A DNA stretch of 64,000 bases from Rhynchopus sp. YZ270_cl-10 (Eukaryota > Euglenozoa > Diplonemea > Diplonemida > Diplonemidae), in NCBI GenBank assembly GCA_964035575.1, contig OZ037921.1:888501-952500 (forward strand). The letters run 5' to 3'. This document shows, in pieces, positions 13,801 to 23,678 of the stretch. Below the pieces are notes generated by a model that did not search any database, was not told the origin of the DNA, and saw nothing but the letters and a program-made list of their open reading frames with translations. Within the stretch, counting starts at the first letter, position 1; each line of letters opens with the position of its first letter. The position numbers were made by a program, and so were the translations under genes.

Positions 13801-14327
13801 CGCGACGTCTTCATCAATATGTTCAGCGTCAACGAACGCACCAGGCACTCATTCTTCAAGAGAAGGGTATGTCCTTTTGATAAACGAGGGGTTGTCCTCT
13901 GCTTTTTTGTGACGAATTCAGGGTTTTAGCCAGGAAATCGCTTTTCTTTCTTACCCGTAGTGTTATATTAGAAATGCGAATAATATAGCAACCATTTTAT
14001 CGCCTGATACCGACTATTTTCTCCCCAAATCACTTTGTGCTAAATTCAGATTTCATACACTGTTTTGGAAAAAAAAAATGGGATGGCTGAAGGGGGGTGA
14101 TTCGCATTTCTTGCGTACTTTGCGCACTTTTTTGCACCTCCCCATTCAGCCACACCAAAAAAGGACAGTGGAGATTGCACAACTGTGTCAACACAACCGA
14201 GACAACTACACTACTCCAACCATTTATCAAAAAAACCCAATTTAAACCACCCCCCCCACCACTTCAACAGGCAAGCCGCCACAGGGAACGGAGCTACTCC
14301 TCTCCCCCGTCCCGCACACGGAAATAA
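1823..14327 (+). CDS. Giant signal-peptide/TM coiled-coil repeat protein (4 exons, 3,888 aa)
   Basis: Exons 1823-12578, 12729-13111, 13396-13866 and 14271-14327. Donors are GTATGT three times, acceptors TTGCAG, CTACAG and CAACAG, and the joined frame is open to TAA. I start at 1823 because MNWAWVVFTLFLVQPSCS is a credible signal peptide. Order: signal peptide (1-19), Ser/Thr-rich stretch, hydrophobic region (about 92-170), coiled coil (175-385), one clear membrane helix (389-409), then a very long coiled coil. Residues 710-870 and 1022-1183 are near-identical copies. Residues about 1216-3325 are roughly 80 tandem units of a 23-24 residue motif built on KLAELTAAVQKASE, with 22 interspersed 11-residue KIAALTENTTE blocks. 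The 11-residue spacing suits a right-handed hendecad coiled coil. The tail (3326-3888) is non-repetitive and contains a short tandem duplication (TTSAGSLP). I do not recognise the family. A filament, tether or surface-linked scaffold role is inference. Open antisense frames across the array are by-products of the repeat. Confidence 0.9.
3955..5370 (+). repeat. Direct ~480-bp duplication within the giant gene
   Basis: About 3,955-4,430 and 4,890-5,370 are almost identical at the DNA level, about 939 bases apart. Both encode QQHLADLTLSHERF... through VETDAATTQTLTA. The few differences (for example HQVV versus HHVV, DAHES versus DVHQS) point to a fairly recent in-frame segmental duplication. Confidence 0.9.
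5470..11790 (+). repeat. Coding minisatellite: ~80 in-frame units of ~69-72 bp
   Basis: Each unit carries a GAGAAGCTTGCTGAGCTCAC core, so most have a HindIII site. A 33-bp block is inserted in 22 places (IAALTENTTEK or EDTTEK). Higher-order copying is visible: 8041-8220 repeats exactly at 8281-8460 (240-bp period), and a unit with the rare GCAGTGGCTGATGCCACT variant near 9,260 recurs near 9,605. All units keep the reading frame. Confidence 0.95.
14081..14156. repeat. Short inverted-repeat element H, copy 1 (in intron 3 of the giant gene)
   Basis: GGCTGAA at 14085-14091 pairs with TTCAGCC at 14145-14151. The body (GTGATTCGCA... GCGCACTTTTTT) is shared with 29111-29188, which has perfect 12-bp ends. 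This copy is the more decayed one. Confidence 0.65.
14165..14236 (+). repeat. Dispersed repeat C, copy 1 (in intron 3 of the giant gene)
   Basis: The segment starting CAGTGGAGATTGCACAACTG and ending in CAACC/ATTTATCAAAA is repeated at 37861 and 57908 in the same orientation. It contains a small stem (TTGC...GCAA). Confidence 0.8.
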
Positions 14328-14998
14328 AGGACGTCACCCCAGTCGCACCACAGGGCCTTCGAGCTGTTGTGGAGGTGTGTGTGTGGGTAGAATAAAATCT
14401 TAGTCGTGTTTATTGAGTCGTGTTTGTGTATGCCATCGTCAAAGCCTGTTCTTCGGGGCTGAAACTGCTTTCCACCACCCACCCTTCTTTTTTTTTGTAT
14501 TTTTTTGTGCAGAAAGCTCCGCCTTCATAATATTATTCTCTAAACTCAAAGCTGTGTGTGATGTCAGATCGTTATTTTAGAAAAAATCGTCAGGAAAAAA
14601 ATAACCCCCCCCCGTCTCATTTATAGAGGCAAATGAGCAAACTCTCTAGATTAGTGTGGTCAAAAAAGGTCACATAGTAAAAGACTTCCTCAGAAGAAGG
14701 GGAAACAGGAGGGAGTACATGTTGCACCCTGTACTGCTTACTGTGTGCTAAAAAGTGGTAAGTATTGATGATTTATGACCCGCCCCCTTGTGGGTCGTTT
14801 TACTGCCCAGAGAGGGTCATCAAAAACACCGGAATGAATCTTTGTTTTTTTTCTTTTTCTTCCGCCCCCCAACTTTTCCCTCCCCTTTCATCACTCAACT
14901 GTTAATACCCCGCTATGCTGGGATTGTACACAATGAGCACTGAGCCAGTAGAACAACCTGATTACTGGAGGGTTTTTTTTTGTTTTTTTTTTTATAGG

Positions 14999-15045
14999 TG
15001 ACTTAAGCATGAGAGGCTTAGGTTCATCTTACAAAACCTGTCTTT
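14999..15045 (+). repeat. A-type hairpin module
   Basis: TTAAGC-ATGAGAG-GCTTAG, followed by GTTCATCTTACAAAACC. Same design as the copies at 23506 and 37323, with one loop change and a bulged T in the 5' arm. Confidence 0.7.
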
Positions 15046-15544
15046 TTAGGGAGGGATTTTGGATGTGGAACTGTTCTAGATCTGGTAGATACAAAAGGGG
15101 GGGAAGAAAAGTAGTGGGCATAGGAAGTAGTGGGGTATATTTTATATCCTTGGGTGTCTGTACTAATACAAAAGAAAAAAAAGAAAGAAAACTTAGCCTG
15201 AAGTGGTGTTACCGATCTGCTGTCGGGGACATGTCAACGACATGTCAATATAGGGGGGGTGTGTCATTTTCCCCTGTAAACCTTGTGTCAAGGACCTGTC
15301 AATATGGGCCCTTTCGGGAACACCATGAAGGGTTTTTTTTTCATGAACGTTGCTCTCGAGGGTTCAGGACAACTGACGTCTGTGCCTTTCGTAATACAAT
15401 GGCTTCGGCCAATATTGAGTACAGACGCTAGGTTCACAACGCAGGTCCTTAGGCGATTGTTTGACACAACAAAAAGACATTTTTCATCTATGATGGATAA
15501 AAGGAAAAAAAAACAATGCAATGTCACAAATTTAAAATTTTTAG

Positions 15545-15592
15545 CGGAGTTCATCCTCGGGTGTCTACACTAATACAACTAAGTTTTCAAAA
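15545..15592 (+). repeat. Dispersed repeat D, copy 1
   Basis: GGAGTTCATCCTCGGGTGTC followed by TACACTAATACAACTAAG and TTTTCAAAA. Near-identical at 55291, and found in reverse orientation in an intron at 25303. Confidence 0.8.
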
Positions 15593-16071
15593 AAAATAAA
15601 AGCAACACCAACAACATCAGAGTTGGATTAGATATTCTTATTTTGTTTTTTTTTTGTCTTACCATGTAGTACGCACTACACTTTCATTGATTTTTTTTGT
15701 GCCTTTTTTAAAAGGATGCAAATCTCCCCCCCCCCCTGCCATGCTACGGGAGAAAAAAAATACTCTAACCTTTTTTTTTCCTGCAACAATTTCTCTTCTT
15801 CGGAGAGAGGGTGACATTGTGCACAGAAGAACCCCATCTTTTTCTTTTTTTTGAAGTGAACATGTGTGATTTGCACGCAATGTTTAAAAGTGGTGCCTGT
15901 CTTCCAGAGAGGCATTTTTGTCTTTTCCTTCATATTTGACATGGTTTTTCTTGAAATTTTCAATCAGTTGAGCAACAGACAGTGAGTCTGTCCTGCAACT
16001 TTTTCCCCCACCACCACCTTCTCCCCCCATTTATGACCAATTCTCACTTTTTTTTTTTTGTTCACCTCGAA

Positions 16072-16182
16072 TGAAATGGATGTAGGACTGCATGGTTGGG
16101 GTCCAAACCCGGTACACCGGTCATTATACTCAGGTATACTGTCACGAGCGGGCTGTTGTACTGCGTATTTCAAGTCAACTTT
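16072..16182 (+). repeat. Dispersed repeat E, copy 1
   Basis: GAAATGGATGTAGGACTGCA, then a GGTACACCGGTCAT segment, then GTCACGAGCGGGCTGTTGTA and TTTCAAGTCAACTTTTTTT. Full or partial copies occur at 22786, 27015, 37425, 42478, 47500 and 53893, all in the same orientation. Confidence 0.8.
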
Positions 16183-16465
16183 TTTTGATCAAAAAAAACC
16201 TCTGGTCAAGGTTTATTCACCTCACCCTCAAAAAAAAAACCCCCCCCATCGTCAAATGGTGTACTCGAAAAGAAACCCCGTCACAGATTTTAGCCAACTT
16301 TATTTTTTTAGCAACGGACTGTTAAAATAACTCCCCCCCCCCAGGGCCCCCCCCCTCCCACCCGATTTTTTAAAATCTTCATAAAACCCAAAAAAACCCC
16401 ATCGATTCACAACAGAGCCTCTCTCTCCCTCTCTCTCTATTTTATCTTTTTTTTGAAAAAAGAGT

Positions 16466-16858
16466 ATGTACCCTAGCCCCCACCAAGCAGCTGAGGTGTA
16501 CGACGTATATGGACATGATGGGAGGATGTCAGAGCCGTCTCTAGATGTAATACGCCCAAGCGAGCAGGAGGCCTTGATGTTGAAGGTGATGATGAACAGG
16601 GCACCCCCGCCTCCCTTGCAGCCACAGATGTCTTATCATGAGCATGTAGACAGGGAGCTCCGGAGGACCTGTTCATACCTTGATTCTGTCTTAGATGGGC
16701 AAGAGCGTGCCATCCAAGCCAGTGAAGCGTTGTGTGACGACACCTCCGAGCCCTCAGCAGTACCCGCCAGTTGGTCTGATATGGAGCTCAGCAGATGCCT
16801 TGCCGAGGAAGGTTCGGTTAAAAAGCTTCTGGAGTTTGGTGCCTGTCACGACGACTGA
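16466..16858 (+). CDS. Small orphan protein (130 aa)
   Basis: A single open frame with an in-frame TGA ten bases upstream of the ATG, so the start is well bounded. It is acidic and soluble-looking, with a Pro run (APPPPLQPQ, about residues 50-58) followed by a probable helical region (HVDRELRRTCSYLDSVLDG). No signal peptide, membrane helix or known domain is visible. Codon use resembles the neighbouring + strand genes, and a pyrimidine-rich stretch precedes it. It could be a complete small gene or one exon of a longer one; a donor-like GTATGT overlaps its start, so an alternative splice model cannot be excluded. Confidence 0.6.
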   Translation: MYPSPHQAAEVYDVYGHDGRMSEPSLDVIRPSEQEALMLKVMMNRAPPPPLQPQMSYHEHVDRELRRTCSYLDSVLDGQERAIQASEALCDDTSEPSAVPASWSDMELSRCLAEEGSVKKLLEFGACHDD

Positions 16859-17329
16859 ATTTTTTTGAAGACCATAAGGGGTCACTGCCACAGCCTGTAA
16901 AGGCGTGTATGTGGTGCAGAGGTGAAGGTTGTATAGTTGTGTTCCTTTTACGACAGTTCTGTCAAAGATGCTGCCCCCCCCACAACATAAATATGAATGC
17001 CTCAGGAGGTTTACACCTTCTCGTCGAGAAAATATCTTTGTTGTCATGCAAGTGGCATTCCAGGTGACGATGGCACGTATTTTAAAAAAAGTGTGGGCGT
17101 TTTTTTTGGTTTGGTTTGTTTTGGTTTGTGTTATTACCTCGATCGGGGGGGTCTGAGAACAAAGGGAGAGTTTTCCCTGCGTCAGGTGTTGCTTTGCATG
17201 CACCTTCTGGAGCACTCCACCCTCCCTATGCGCGCTCTCTCTCTCTTTTCTTCTTCTTCTTTTTTTCTTCTTTTATTCGTCTTTTTGCGGAGGTCACGTA
17301 CAATTTCCACAGGGGGTAGTGCAGGGAGA
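16859..17329. other. Spacer, no gene seen
   Basis: 3' flank of the small orphan, followed by T- and pyrimidine-rich sequence. No protein-like frame. Confidence 0.4.
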
Positions 17330-17450
17330 GTGACAAGCGGTTGTGTACCGCCCCCCCCCCGTTTCACACTGTGGTACGGACAAGCCATCAGGGTTCCTTT
17401 TTTCCTTCTCAGGGTTACTTTTGTGCTTTCATCCGGATGACTGGCATTTT
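17330..17450 (+). repeat. Dispersed repeat L+B, copy 2 (truncated)
   Basis: CGGTTGTGTACCGCC, TTTCACACTGTGGTACGG and GCTTTCATCCGGATGACTGG match the copies at 877 and 39356. It stops before the D-arm-like part. Confidence 0.65.
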
Positions 17451-17559
17451 TTTCCCCGCGTTTTTTTCAAACGCGCGTTTCACTTTTTTTTGAACACCCC
17501 TTTTTGGAACGTGTGTTCGTAGAAAAATGCAGAACGCCTCTAATCGAATGCGAAAGATG

Positions 17560-18446
17560 AGGAGAGAGAGAGGAGGCAAAACTGAACAATCCGATCTTTC
17601 TTTTAAAAAAAGTCTGGAAAAAAAAAAAAAAAAAAAAAGCAGTGACAGGACTCGTCCCTGTCTATAGCTCAACCCAAAAGTTAAGAGGATTTATCCTTTT
17701 CAGTTCACTCCAAAGCGTTTGTACGCTCGCAGAGGCGTTCGCATCACCAACTTCACCACGGACTGGTTGGGCACCTGCATAGCATTTCGAGAGGTGAAAT
17801 CATGACAGGTCATCCGACAGGTGCCACCGTCGGATTGGCAAGTGGACCTGTCGAAACGACAGGCACAATAGGGTACGTCCTCAGGTTTCAATACAAATAT
17901 GCCCAAATCACCTGCCGTTCCGACAGGTCCACCTGTCGTTCCTGGGTGGCACGGTCGGGTTTTATCCCGTCGTTTCCGACCCCCTCTGCAGATGCCCGAC
18001 TGGTCCGTGGTGTTCACTTTCTTTTCACCCACTCACCCACTCACCCCCTCGATCATAAAAACCCATTCAATCACCCACTCACCCCCTCATCGACCACCCA
18101 TGCGAACGGGTGATATCTTTTATACATAAATGATGTGTGCGAGGTGTATACAAGGTGTGTACAGAGGGTATTTTTCTTGTGCCTTTCTTTATCAATAAGA
18201 AGGGCTGTTCCTTTCTCGACCCCTATTGCCGGAAGGGTATGCGGGACTATTTTGTATTGTCCTCAGGGTGGTAAACGTCCCTGCCCCTAAATGCAAGTTA
18301 AACCCTGGCTCGGGTATTTTAATGCCGGGCCAGTGGCTTCCCCATGCTAAGGGTGTTTACACTCGGTGCAAACGAAACAGCGACCAACAGCCACCGCCTG
18401 TAAGGGCCTCCATGTTTGCACTTTCAACTTCTCTTTCCCCCCCCTC
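17560..18446 (+). repeat. Two-copy ~0.9 kb repeat F, copy 1
   Basis: Homologous to 20412-21534 from GATCTTTCT to TTTCAACTTCTCTTT. It has several complementary ACCTGTCG/CGACAGGT boxes, including the palindrome CGACAGGTCCACCTGTCG near 17,920, and a B'-type module (GCTCGCAGAGGCGTTCGC) near 17,726. It has a 29-base hairpin insertion (CTGGC at 18305, GCCAG at 18329) not present in copy 2. No long open frame is conserved between the copies, so I treat it as non-coding. Confidence 0.8.
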
Positions 18447-18781
18447 ACACGTAGTGTATTAATAAACTAGACAAAAGAAAACCAACGTTCAGATCGTGTA
18501 TAACAGTATTTCCCTTTGAATCCTGTCACCTTGCGGCGAACGGATTTTTTTTTTACCCTTATTTTGGCTGCGTTCAACGGAAAAACGCTGTTATTTTTAT
18601 TGTTATCAATTTAGGGTAGCACAATTAAAAACCTTGTTTAGTGTCCCACCGCTCCCCAAAAATCTGTTCGCACGCACGCAAAAAAAAAATAACTAGTCAA
18701 AAAAAAATAATTTTTCCCTCACCTATTTTGCCCTCTTTTCAGGCTATTTCCTAACTCTGGGGCGTTTTGTTGCATTTCTGA
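18447..18781. other. Spacer, no gene seen
   Basis: A- and T-run rich sequence between repeats F and G. No coding region or clear repeat recognised. Confidence 0.4.
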
Positions 18782-19500
18782 GCCAATCCCGGCTTGTGGT
18801 GGGGTGAATACGGAAAAATGGACAAAATTTTAGTGACTTAAATTTTCGCAAAATATGAACCCATACTCGTAAACAAGGGTCATTTTCAGGAAAATTCGGA
18901 AAATTCCGACATTTGGAAGCAATTTTTTCCCCTGAAAAAACAGTGGGTTTTCAGCCCGAAAACATACCGCGATTGGGATTTCCGGAATCCGTCCGCACTG
19001 TAGTGGGGTCACTTTGCCGACATGGCCAAATTCTTGGTTTTGGTCAAAATCCATGTAGGTGTAAAGAGGGCCAAGGTAAATCCCACAACCAGATTTTCTC
19101 TCCCTGATCCTGACGTCTTGCAACATGAAAATGCGCGAAAACACCGGCATTTGCATTTTCGGAATCCGTCCGTTCTGTGGTGGGGTCAATTTGCCGAAAT
19201 GGACAAGTTCTTGGTTTTGGTCAAAACCCGTCAGTGTAAGGTAAAGGGGGCAAGTGTTTGCCTGTAGAAACTGGTGGGGAACAGGCAGCGCCGCAGGCGC
19301 ACGGTACCTAACTTTTTTTATTCTTGTACCTTTTCTCCACTTTCTTTTGATTGCACGAGCCGATTGCTCTCCACGGTGGGGTCATATGTGTGTCCAAAAA
19401 CACTCTGAGGTACTATTATTCTGAAATATGAGATTCAATGGTTTCTTAAGGAAATCTTCATAACGTGAGATCTCTGAAAATCCTCGAAAACGAACCCCGC
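18782..19500 (+). mobile_element. Dispersed element G, copy 1 (non-coding)
   Basis: Near-identical stretches occur in reverse orientation at about 50,340-51,040 and in forward orientation at about 60,655-61,240. Internally it repeats a CGGAATCCGTCC...GGTGGGGTCA...TTGGTTTTGGTCAAAA unit. The end near 19,285 carries the palindromic GCGCCGCAGGCGC core seen in several elements here. No protein-coding frame is conserved, so it is probably a non-autonomous transposable element. Confidence 0.7.
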
Positions 19501-19849
19501 CGGAGGCGGATTTTTTTTTATACACGTGTGCGCAAAAATGCTTATTTCTTGCTTATTTCGCACATTTGGGAGCACGGGACCGCAACATTTTTTTTTCTGG
19601 TCACTTTTTCCCAGACAGAAGTGCCCTACCTACCTTCCCCCTTAGGGCCCTCCGAGACTTCGTCCGTCCTGACTTCAACCTACCAACCATAAAAATTATT
19701 TTTTTTGTAGTTGTGTCCCAATTATTTTTTTTTTTTGGATTTCCAAAAATCTGTTCGCGCGCAGGACACTAAACAATATTTTTAATTGTGCTACCCTTAT
19801 TGAATATGTTGAAATACTTGTTATCAAGATCGGTTGGCTGATGATATTG

Positions 19850-20045
19850 TCTATTCTCTCTCAAGGAGCTGCGAGATGGGTGTCTGTAATGTACCTCCAT
19901 CTGTTATACGCCCTTTCTTTTTCTTCTACTTTCAATTCTGCGAACTGAAAGAATATGAATCTAATTCTTCTTCTTATCCCCTTCCCCCCTTGCTCTCTTG
20001 TCTGCGAAGGGCTTCCACAAAGCTGTAGGGTGTTAGAACCCACAT
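19850..20045 (+). repeat. Dispersed repeat I, copy 2
   Basis: CAAGGAGCTGCGAGATGGGT and the following GTCTGTAATGTACCTCCATC match about 565-605, and the pyrimidine block then continues as in copy 1. It lacks the foldback element that interrupts copy 1. Confidence 0.7.
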
Positions 20046-20167
20046 GAGGAATGCAGTGTTGTAGGCTAGTGATGAGCACCTTCTTTTGTGTATAGGAACT
20101 GTGCGATAATGATTGTGATCAAGGTTAAGAGAGAGAGAGAGAGAGAGAGAGGTGTAGATGATGTTAT

Positions 20168-20400
20168 GAATTTTAGCAGGCTGTTGTATTTCAAGTCACG
20201 TTTCTTTTTTACCCGATTCTTTGAACGTACAATGAGGCCCAGTGTTGCAGCTCATGTTTTTAACTTGGTTTATCGTCAACGTCACTTTGTTTATTTGTTC
20301 AGCAGACCTCGCCAGGGGATGGAGCTATGTCTGCTAAAGGGCGATGTTGTGGTGTTTGTCTTGTTTCCTGAAGGAACAAAAAAGGGGGGAAATAAGTTAT
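20168..20400 (+). repeat. Dispersed repeat K, copy 1
   Basis: About 230 bp shared with 22385-22617: GGCTGTTGTATTTCAAGTCA, then CAGTGTTGCAGCTCATG, CAGACCTCGCCAGGGGATGG and CTTGTTTCCTGAAGGAAC. The first 30 bases are the tail of repeat E, so the two families share a module. It is directly followed by repeat F copy 2. Confidence 0.8.
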
Positions 20401-20435
20401 GCAACAATACTGAACAGCCCGATCTTTCTCTTTTT

Positions 20436-20535
20436 GCCCAGGTACCTGGGCAATATTCTGGATTATGCGACAATGTGGATTATTAATCTGGATTGACGTG
20501 ATCCACATTTTTTAGAGTCCGCATTGTCGTTTCTC
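20436..20535. mobile_element. Foldback insertion in repeat F copy 2
   Basis: Starts with the perfect palindrome GCCCAGGTACCTGGGC (20436-20451). CGACAATGTGGAT (20468-20480) is then answered by ATCCACA (20501) and CATTGTCG (20522-20529). Absent from repeat F copy 1. Confidence 0.6.
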
Positions 20536-21066
20536 CTTTAAAAGAAAATGTGTTCCTTTTTTTTTTTTAAAGCAGTGACAGGACTCGTCCCTGTCTATAG
20601 CTCAACCCAAAAGTTAAGAGGATTTATCCTTTTCAGTTCACTCCAAAGCGTTTGTACGCTCGCAGAGGCGTTCGCATCACCAACTTCACCACGGACTGGT
20701 TGGGCACCTGCAAGGCGTTTCGAGAGGTGAAATCATGACAGGTCATCCGACAGGTGCCACCGTCTTTCGACAAGTGGACCTGTCGAAACGACAGGCACAA
20801 TAGGGTACGTCCTCAGGTTTCAAGTCAAATATGCCCAAATCACCTGCCGTTCCGACAGGTCCACCTGTCGTTCCTGGGTGGCACGGTCGGGTTTTATCCC
20901 GTCGTTCCGACCCCCTCTGCAGATGCCCGACTGGTCCGTGGTGTTCACTTTCTTTTCACCCACTCACCCACTCACCCCCTCATCGACCACCCATGCGAAC
21001 GGGGACCACTTTTACGTCACTGTATAATACGCTGGGGGCTATTCGTGATAGGCGTTTTCGTACAGT

Positions 21067-21270
21067 TTTTTTTTCTTCATCAGTAACGGGGGGTGTGACC
21101 AATTTCACTTGTCATAGTGACAAGTGAAGTGACAAGTCATGATTTCCCCCACCTGCTCCCTAAGGAATCACTTGTCATGACAAGTGATTCCTTAGGGAGC
21201 AGGTGGGGGTGCAGGCATGAGAATAAGCCCCGGACCCCGGACCCCGGACCCAATCTTATTCTCATGCCTG
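21067..21270. mobile_element. Compound palindromic insertion (cruciform candidate)
   Basis: Three inverted repeats in a row: a 9-bp stem at 21106-21114/21118-21126; a perfect 64-bp palindrome at 21146-21209 with its centre at 21177/21178; and 16-bp arms at 21212-21227/21255-21270 flanking about three CCCCGGA copies. It is absent from repeat F copy 1, so it was inserted. No coding capacity. Confidence 0.8.
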
Positions 21271-21534
21271 GTGCGAGGTGTATACAAGGGGGTATTTTTC
21301 TTGTGCCTTTCTTTATCAATAAAAAGGGCTGTTCCTCTCTCGACCCCTATTGCCGAAGGGTATGCGGGACTATTCTGTATTGTCCTCAGGGTGGTAAACG
21401 TCCCTGCCCCTAAATGCAAGTTAAACCCTGGTTTCCCCATGCTAAGGGTGTTTACACTCGGAGCATGAAACAGCAACCAACAGCCACCGCCTGTAAGGGC
21501 CTCCATGTTTGCACTTTCAACTTCTCTTTTCCCC

Positions 21535-22384
21535 AGATGAGTATTTTTCTCTTGGTGGGCATCTTAGCTTTCCCATTTTTAAAGGGACAATAGCCTTGAG
21601 ACTAAGACTCCAGGACACATATTAAATTGTTTGCAATGCGCGTTTTGCTATCTCTTTGTACTACTCTAGTCTTTGTGTAGGTGTTTCAATACAATGGACA
21701 ATGGATGATTAAACTGGTTTTAATCATTGCTTGGACGGCGAACTACTAAGTCCAGAAAATTCAGTATGTTTTTCACTTTTCTATTTTTACTTTTATTTTA
21801 TTTCTCTTTCTTGTGTGTTTGCTGAGGTTTTCTATCATCAGATACACATACAGGATGTGCTGGTATTTGTTTGGATTGGTAGCAATTATTGCACGGAATA
21901 CTTTACGTATACACGGCAGCCATCAAGACCAAGACTCTTTAGGTTACTCTTCCTCCTGGTGATCAGACATTACATCCAGTAAGGACAGAGAAAGGAATAA
22001 GAAAAAAGAAAAAAAAAACTTTTGTATTTTGTGTATTCCCGAAACAAAAAACTGAAGTAGAAGGTACCAAATGTTCACACGAACATCGGTTTCACGATAT
22101 TCACCCACCATTTAAAGGGAAATCACTGAAGATGTCCACCCTTTTGAATACAACTGTATGATTCTTAGGACTGAAACAGGGTTAATATCAGAAACCAATC
22201 TACTGAAGTTTCAACTTGTGCACGAAGCATTTTACTTTTCTTTTCTACGTTTTGCAAAACACACACCATACAAAGAAAGATGGGACCATTTTTGTTGATC
22301 CCTCACCATATACTATCAATTTATTGATTGCATATGATGAAAATACTTTTTGATAAAACAACTTGTTGTCAATTCTAAAAAGAT
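21535..22384. other. Spacer, no gene seen
   Basis: About 850 bp without a recognisable gene or repeat. The open frame at 21731-21982 gives a low-complexity hydrophobic sequence that I do not accept as a gene. Confidence 0.4.
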
Positions 22385-22617
22385 GATTCGAGCGGGCTGT
22401 TGTATTTCAAGTCACGTTTATTTTTTACCCGATTCTTTGAGGCCCAGTGTTGCAGCTCATGTTTTTTTACTTTGTTTATCGTCAACGTCACTTTGTTTAT
22501 TTGTTCAGCAGACCTCGCCAGGGGATGGAACCTCCTCTAGTTATGTCTGTGAAAGGGCGATGTTGTGATGTTTGTCTTGTTTCCTGAAGGAACAAAAAAA
22601 AGGGGGTAGAATGAATT
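22385..22617 (+). repeat. Dispersed repeat K, copy 2
   Basis: Matches 20168-20400 over about 230 bp with small indels. Begins GAGCGGGCTGTTGTATTTCA, the E-repeat tail. Confidence 0.8.
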
Positions 22618-22785
22618 ACACACACACAAACACATTCCCTCGAGTGTCCGCACGATGTTTTTCACGCAGTATCAGGGTAGGTGTAGAGAGAGAGACACAC
22701 ACATCACATTGGGCACATGCACACCCACCGGAGATATTTTCTGAACTTAGGAATTTCCCCCAAAAAAAGACTGTGTTTTTTAAAG

Positions 22786-22898
22786 CACGAAATGGATGTA
22801 GGACTGCATGGTTGGGTATCCACCCCCCCGGTGCACCCGGTCATACCAAAGGTACACTGTTCACGAGAGGGGCTTTGTATTTCAACTCTACTTTTTTT
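22786..22898 (+). repeat. Dispersed repeat E, copy 2
   Basis: CACGAAATGGATGTAGGACT, CGGTGCACCCGGTCATACC and TTCACGAGAGGGGCTTTGTA, then TTTCAACTCTAC and a T-run. Same orientation as the genes. Confidence 0.8.
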
Positions 22899-23289
22899 TC
22901 AAACCTACCGGTGCACCACAAAGGTGGGAGGTGGTATTTTTACCTCCGGAGGATAGGTCCTGGTAAGGGCTATGGATACCGTGACCGGTATACCACAAGG
23001 TGGCTACGTCCGTATTTTATGAGACCAGGTGTGACCCATTATACGAAAACGGTGTGTTGTCCCAACCGACTCTCAAGTAGTGGAAGGGAATTCTCAGAGT
23101 ATTCACATCTTTTCTGGTGAACCTCTACACTATGTGAAGGTATTATGGGGTGAATAAGGCTCAAGACCTATCTGCTCAACAGGGTGATGCCTTTTGCCTC
23201 TTTTCTGAACTGACCCACAAAGGGAGGCTTACGTTTTCCGCGTGGGGGGAAAATATCAAAAGGAAAGACACACCAAAAAAAAAAAGTTA

Positions 23290-23485
23290 AACCCCGCCTC
23301 CCCCTTTCTTTGGCGCACCCGGACTTATAGGCTACGACCGTCGCCCAGTTTTTACGTACCCGCGCTACACTATGCACATGCTCGAACACGTCATCGTACG
23401 TGCCAAAATTACGAACTCCGGCTGGGGAAATGACATCATCCCTGACAACAAACTTGTAGAAGCCAGCGCAGCTGAAGCTGTGCGA
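23290..23485 (-). pseudogene. Antisense coding-like remnant, family unknown
   Basis: On the minus strand this stretch translates to a protein-like sequence, roughly CAGFYKFVVRDDVISPAGV then RNFGTYDDVFEHVHSV and ARVRKNWATVVAYKSG, with balanced composition unlike the low-complexity frames around it. It has no start or gene context and dissolves into homopolymer at both ends. I read it as a fragment of a gene or element, not an active gene. I do not recognise the family. Confidence 0.35.
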
Positions 23486-23500
23486 TAACGAATATGATAA

Positions 23501-23549
23501 GGTGACTAAGCACGAGAGGCTTAGGATCATCTTATAAACTTTTCTCTTT
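23501..23549 (+). repeat. A-type hairpin module upstream of the SPX-EXS gene
   Basis: CTAAGC (23506-23511), loop ACGAGAG, GCTTAG (23519-23524), then GATCATCTTATAAACTTTTC and a T-rich tail. About 130 bases ahead of the start codon, in gene orientation. Confidence 0.85.
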
Positions 23550-23678
23550 CTTTTTCACACCATATCTGCCTACTGTCCACGACATCACCTCCTCCTCATT
23601 AACATTCCATCAGAGCCCCTCCCCCCCTCATCACCCCCTATGCCCGATATCGCTATATAATACTAGAGATAGACTAGA

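Larger units (their letters stand above)
14328..16465. other. Spacer with several short repeats
   Basis: No convincing gene. It holds one A-type hairpin (14999), one D repeat (15545) and one E repeat (16072). The rest is homopolymer-rich, including a GACATGTCAA repeat near 15,228-15,250 and G/T-rich tracts. Confidence 0.5.
20412..21534 (+). repeat. Two-copy ~0.9 kb repeat F, copy 2
   Basis: Homologous to 17560-18446 but enlarged by two foldback insertions, one at about 20,436-20,535 and one at about 21,067-21,270. It lacks a short stretch present in copy 1 (about 18,047-18,082). Confidence 0.8.
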
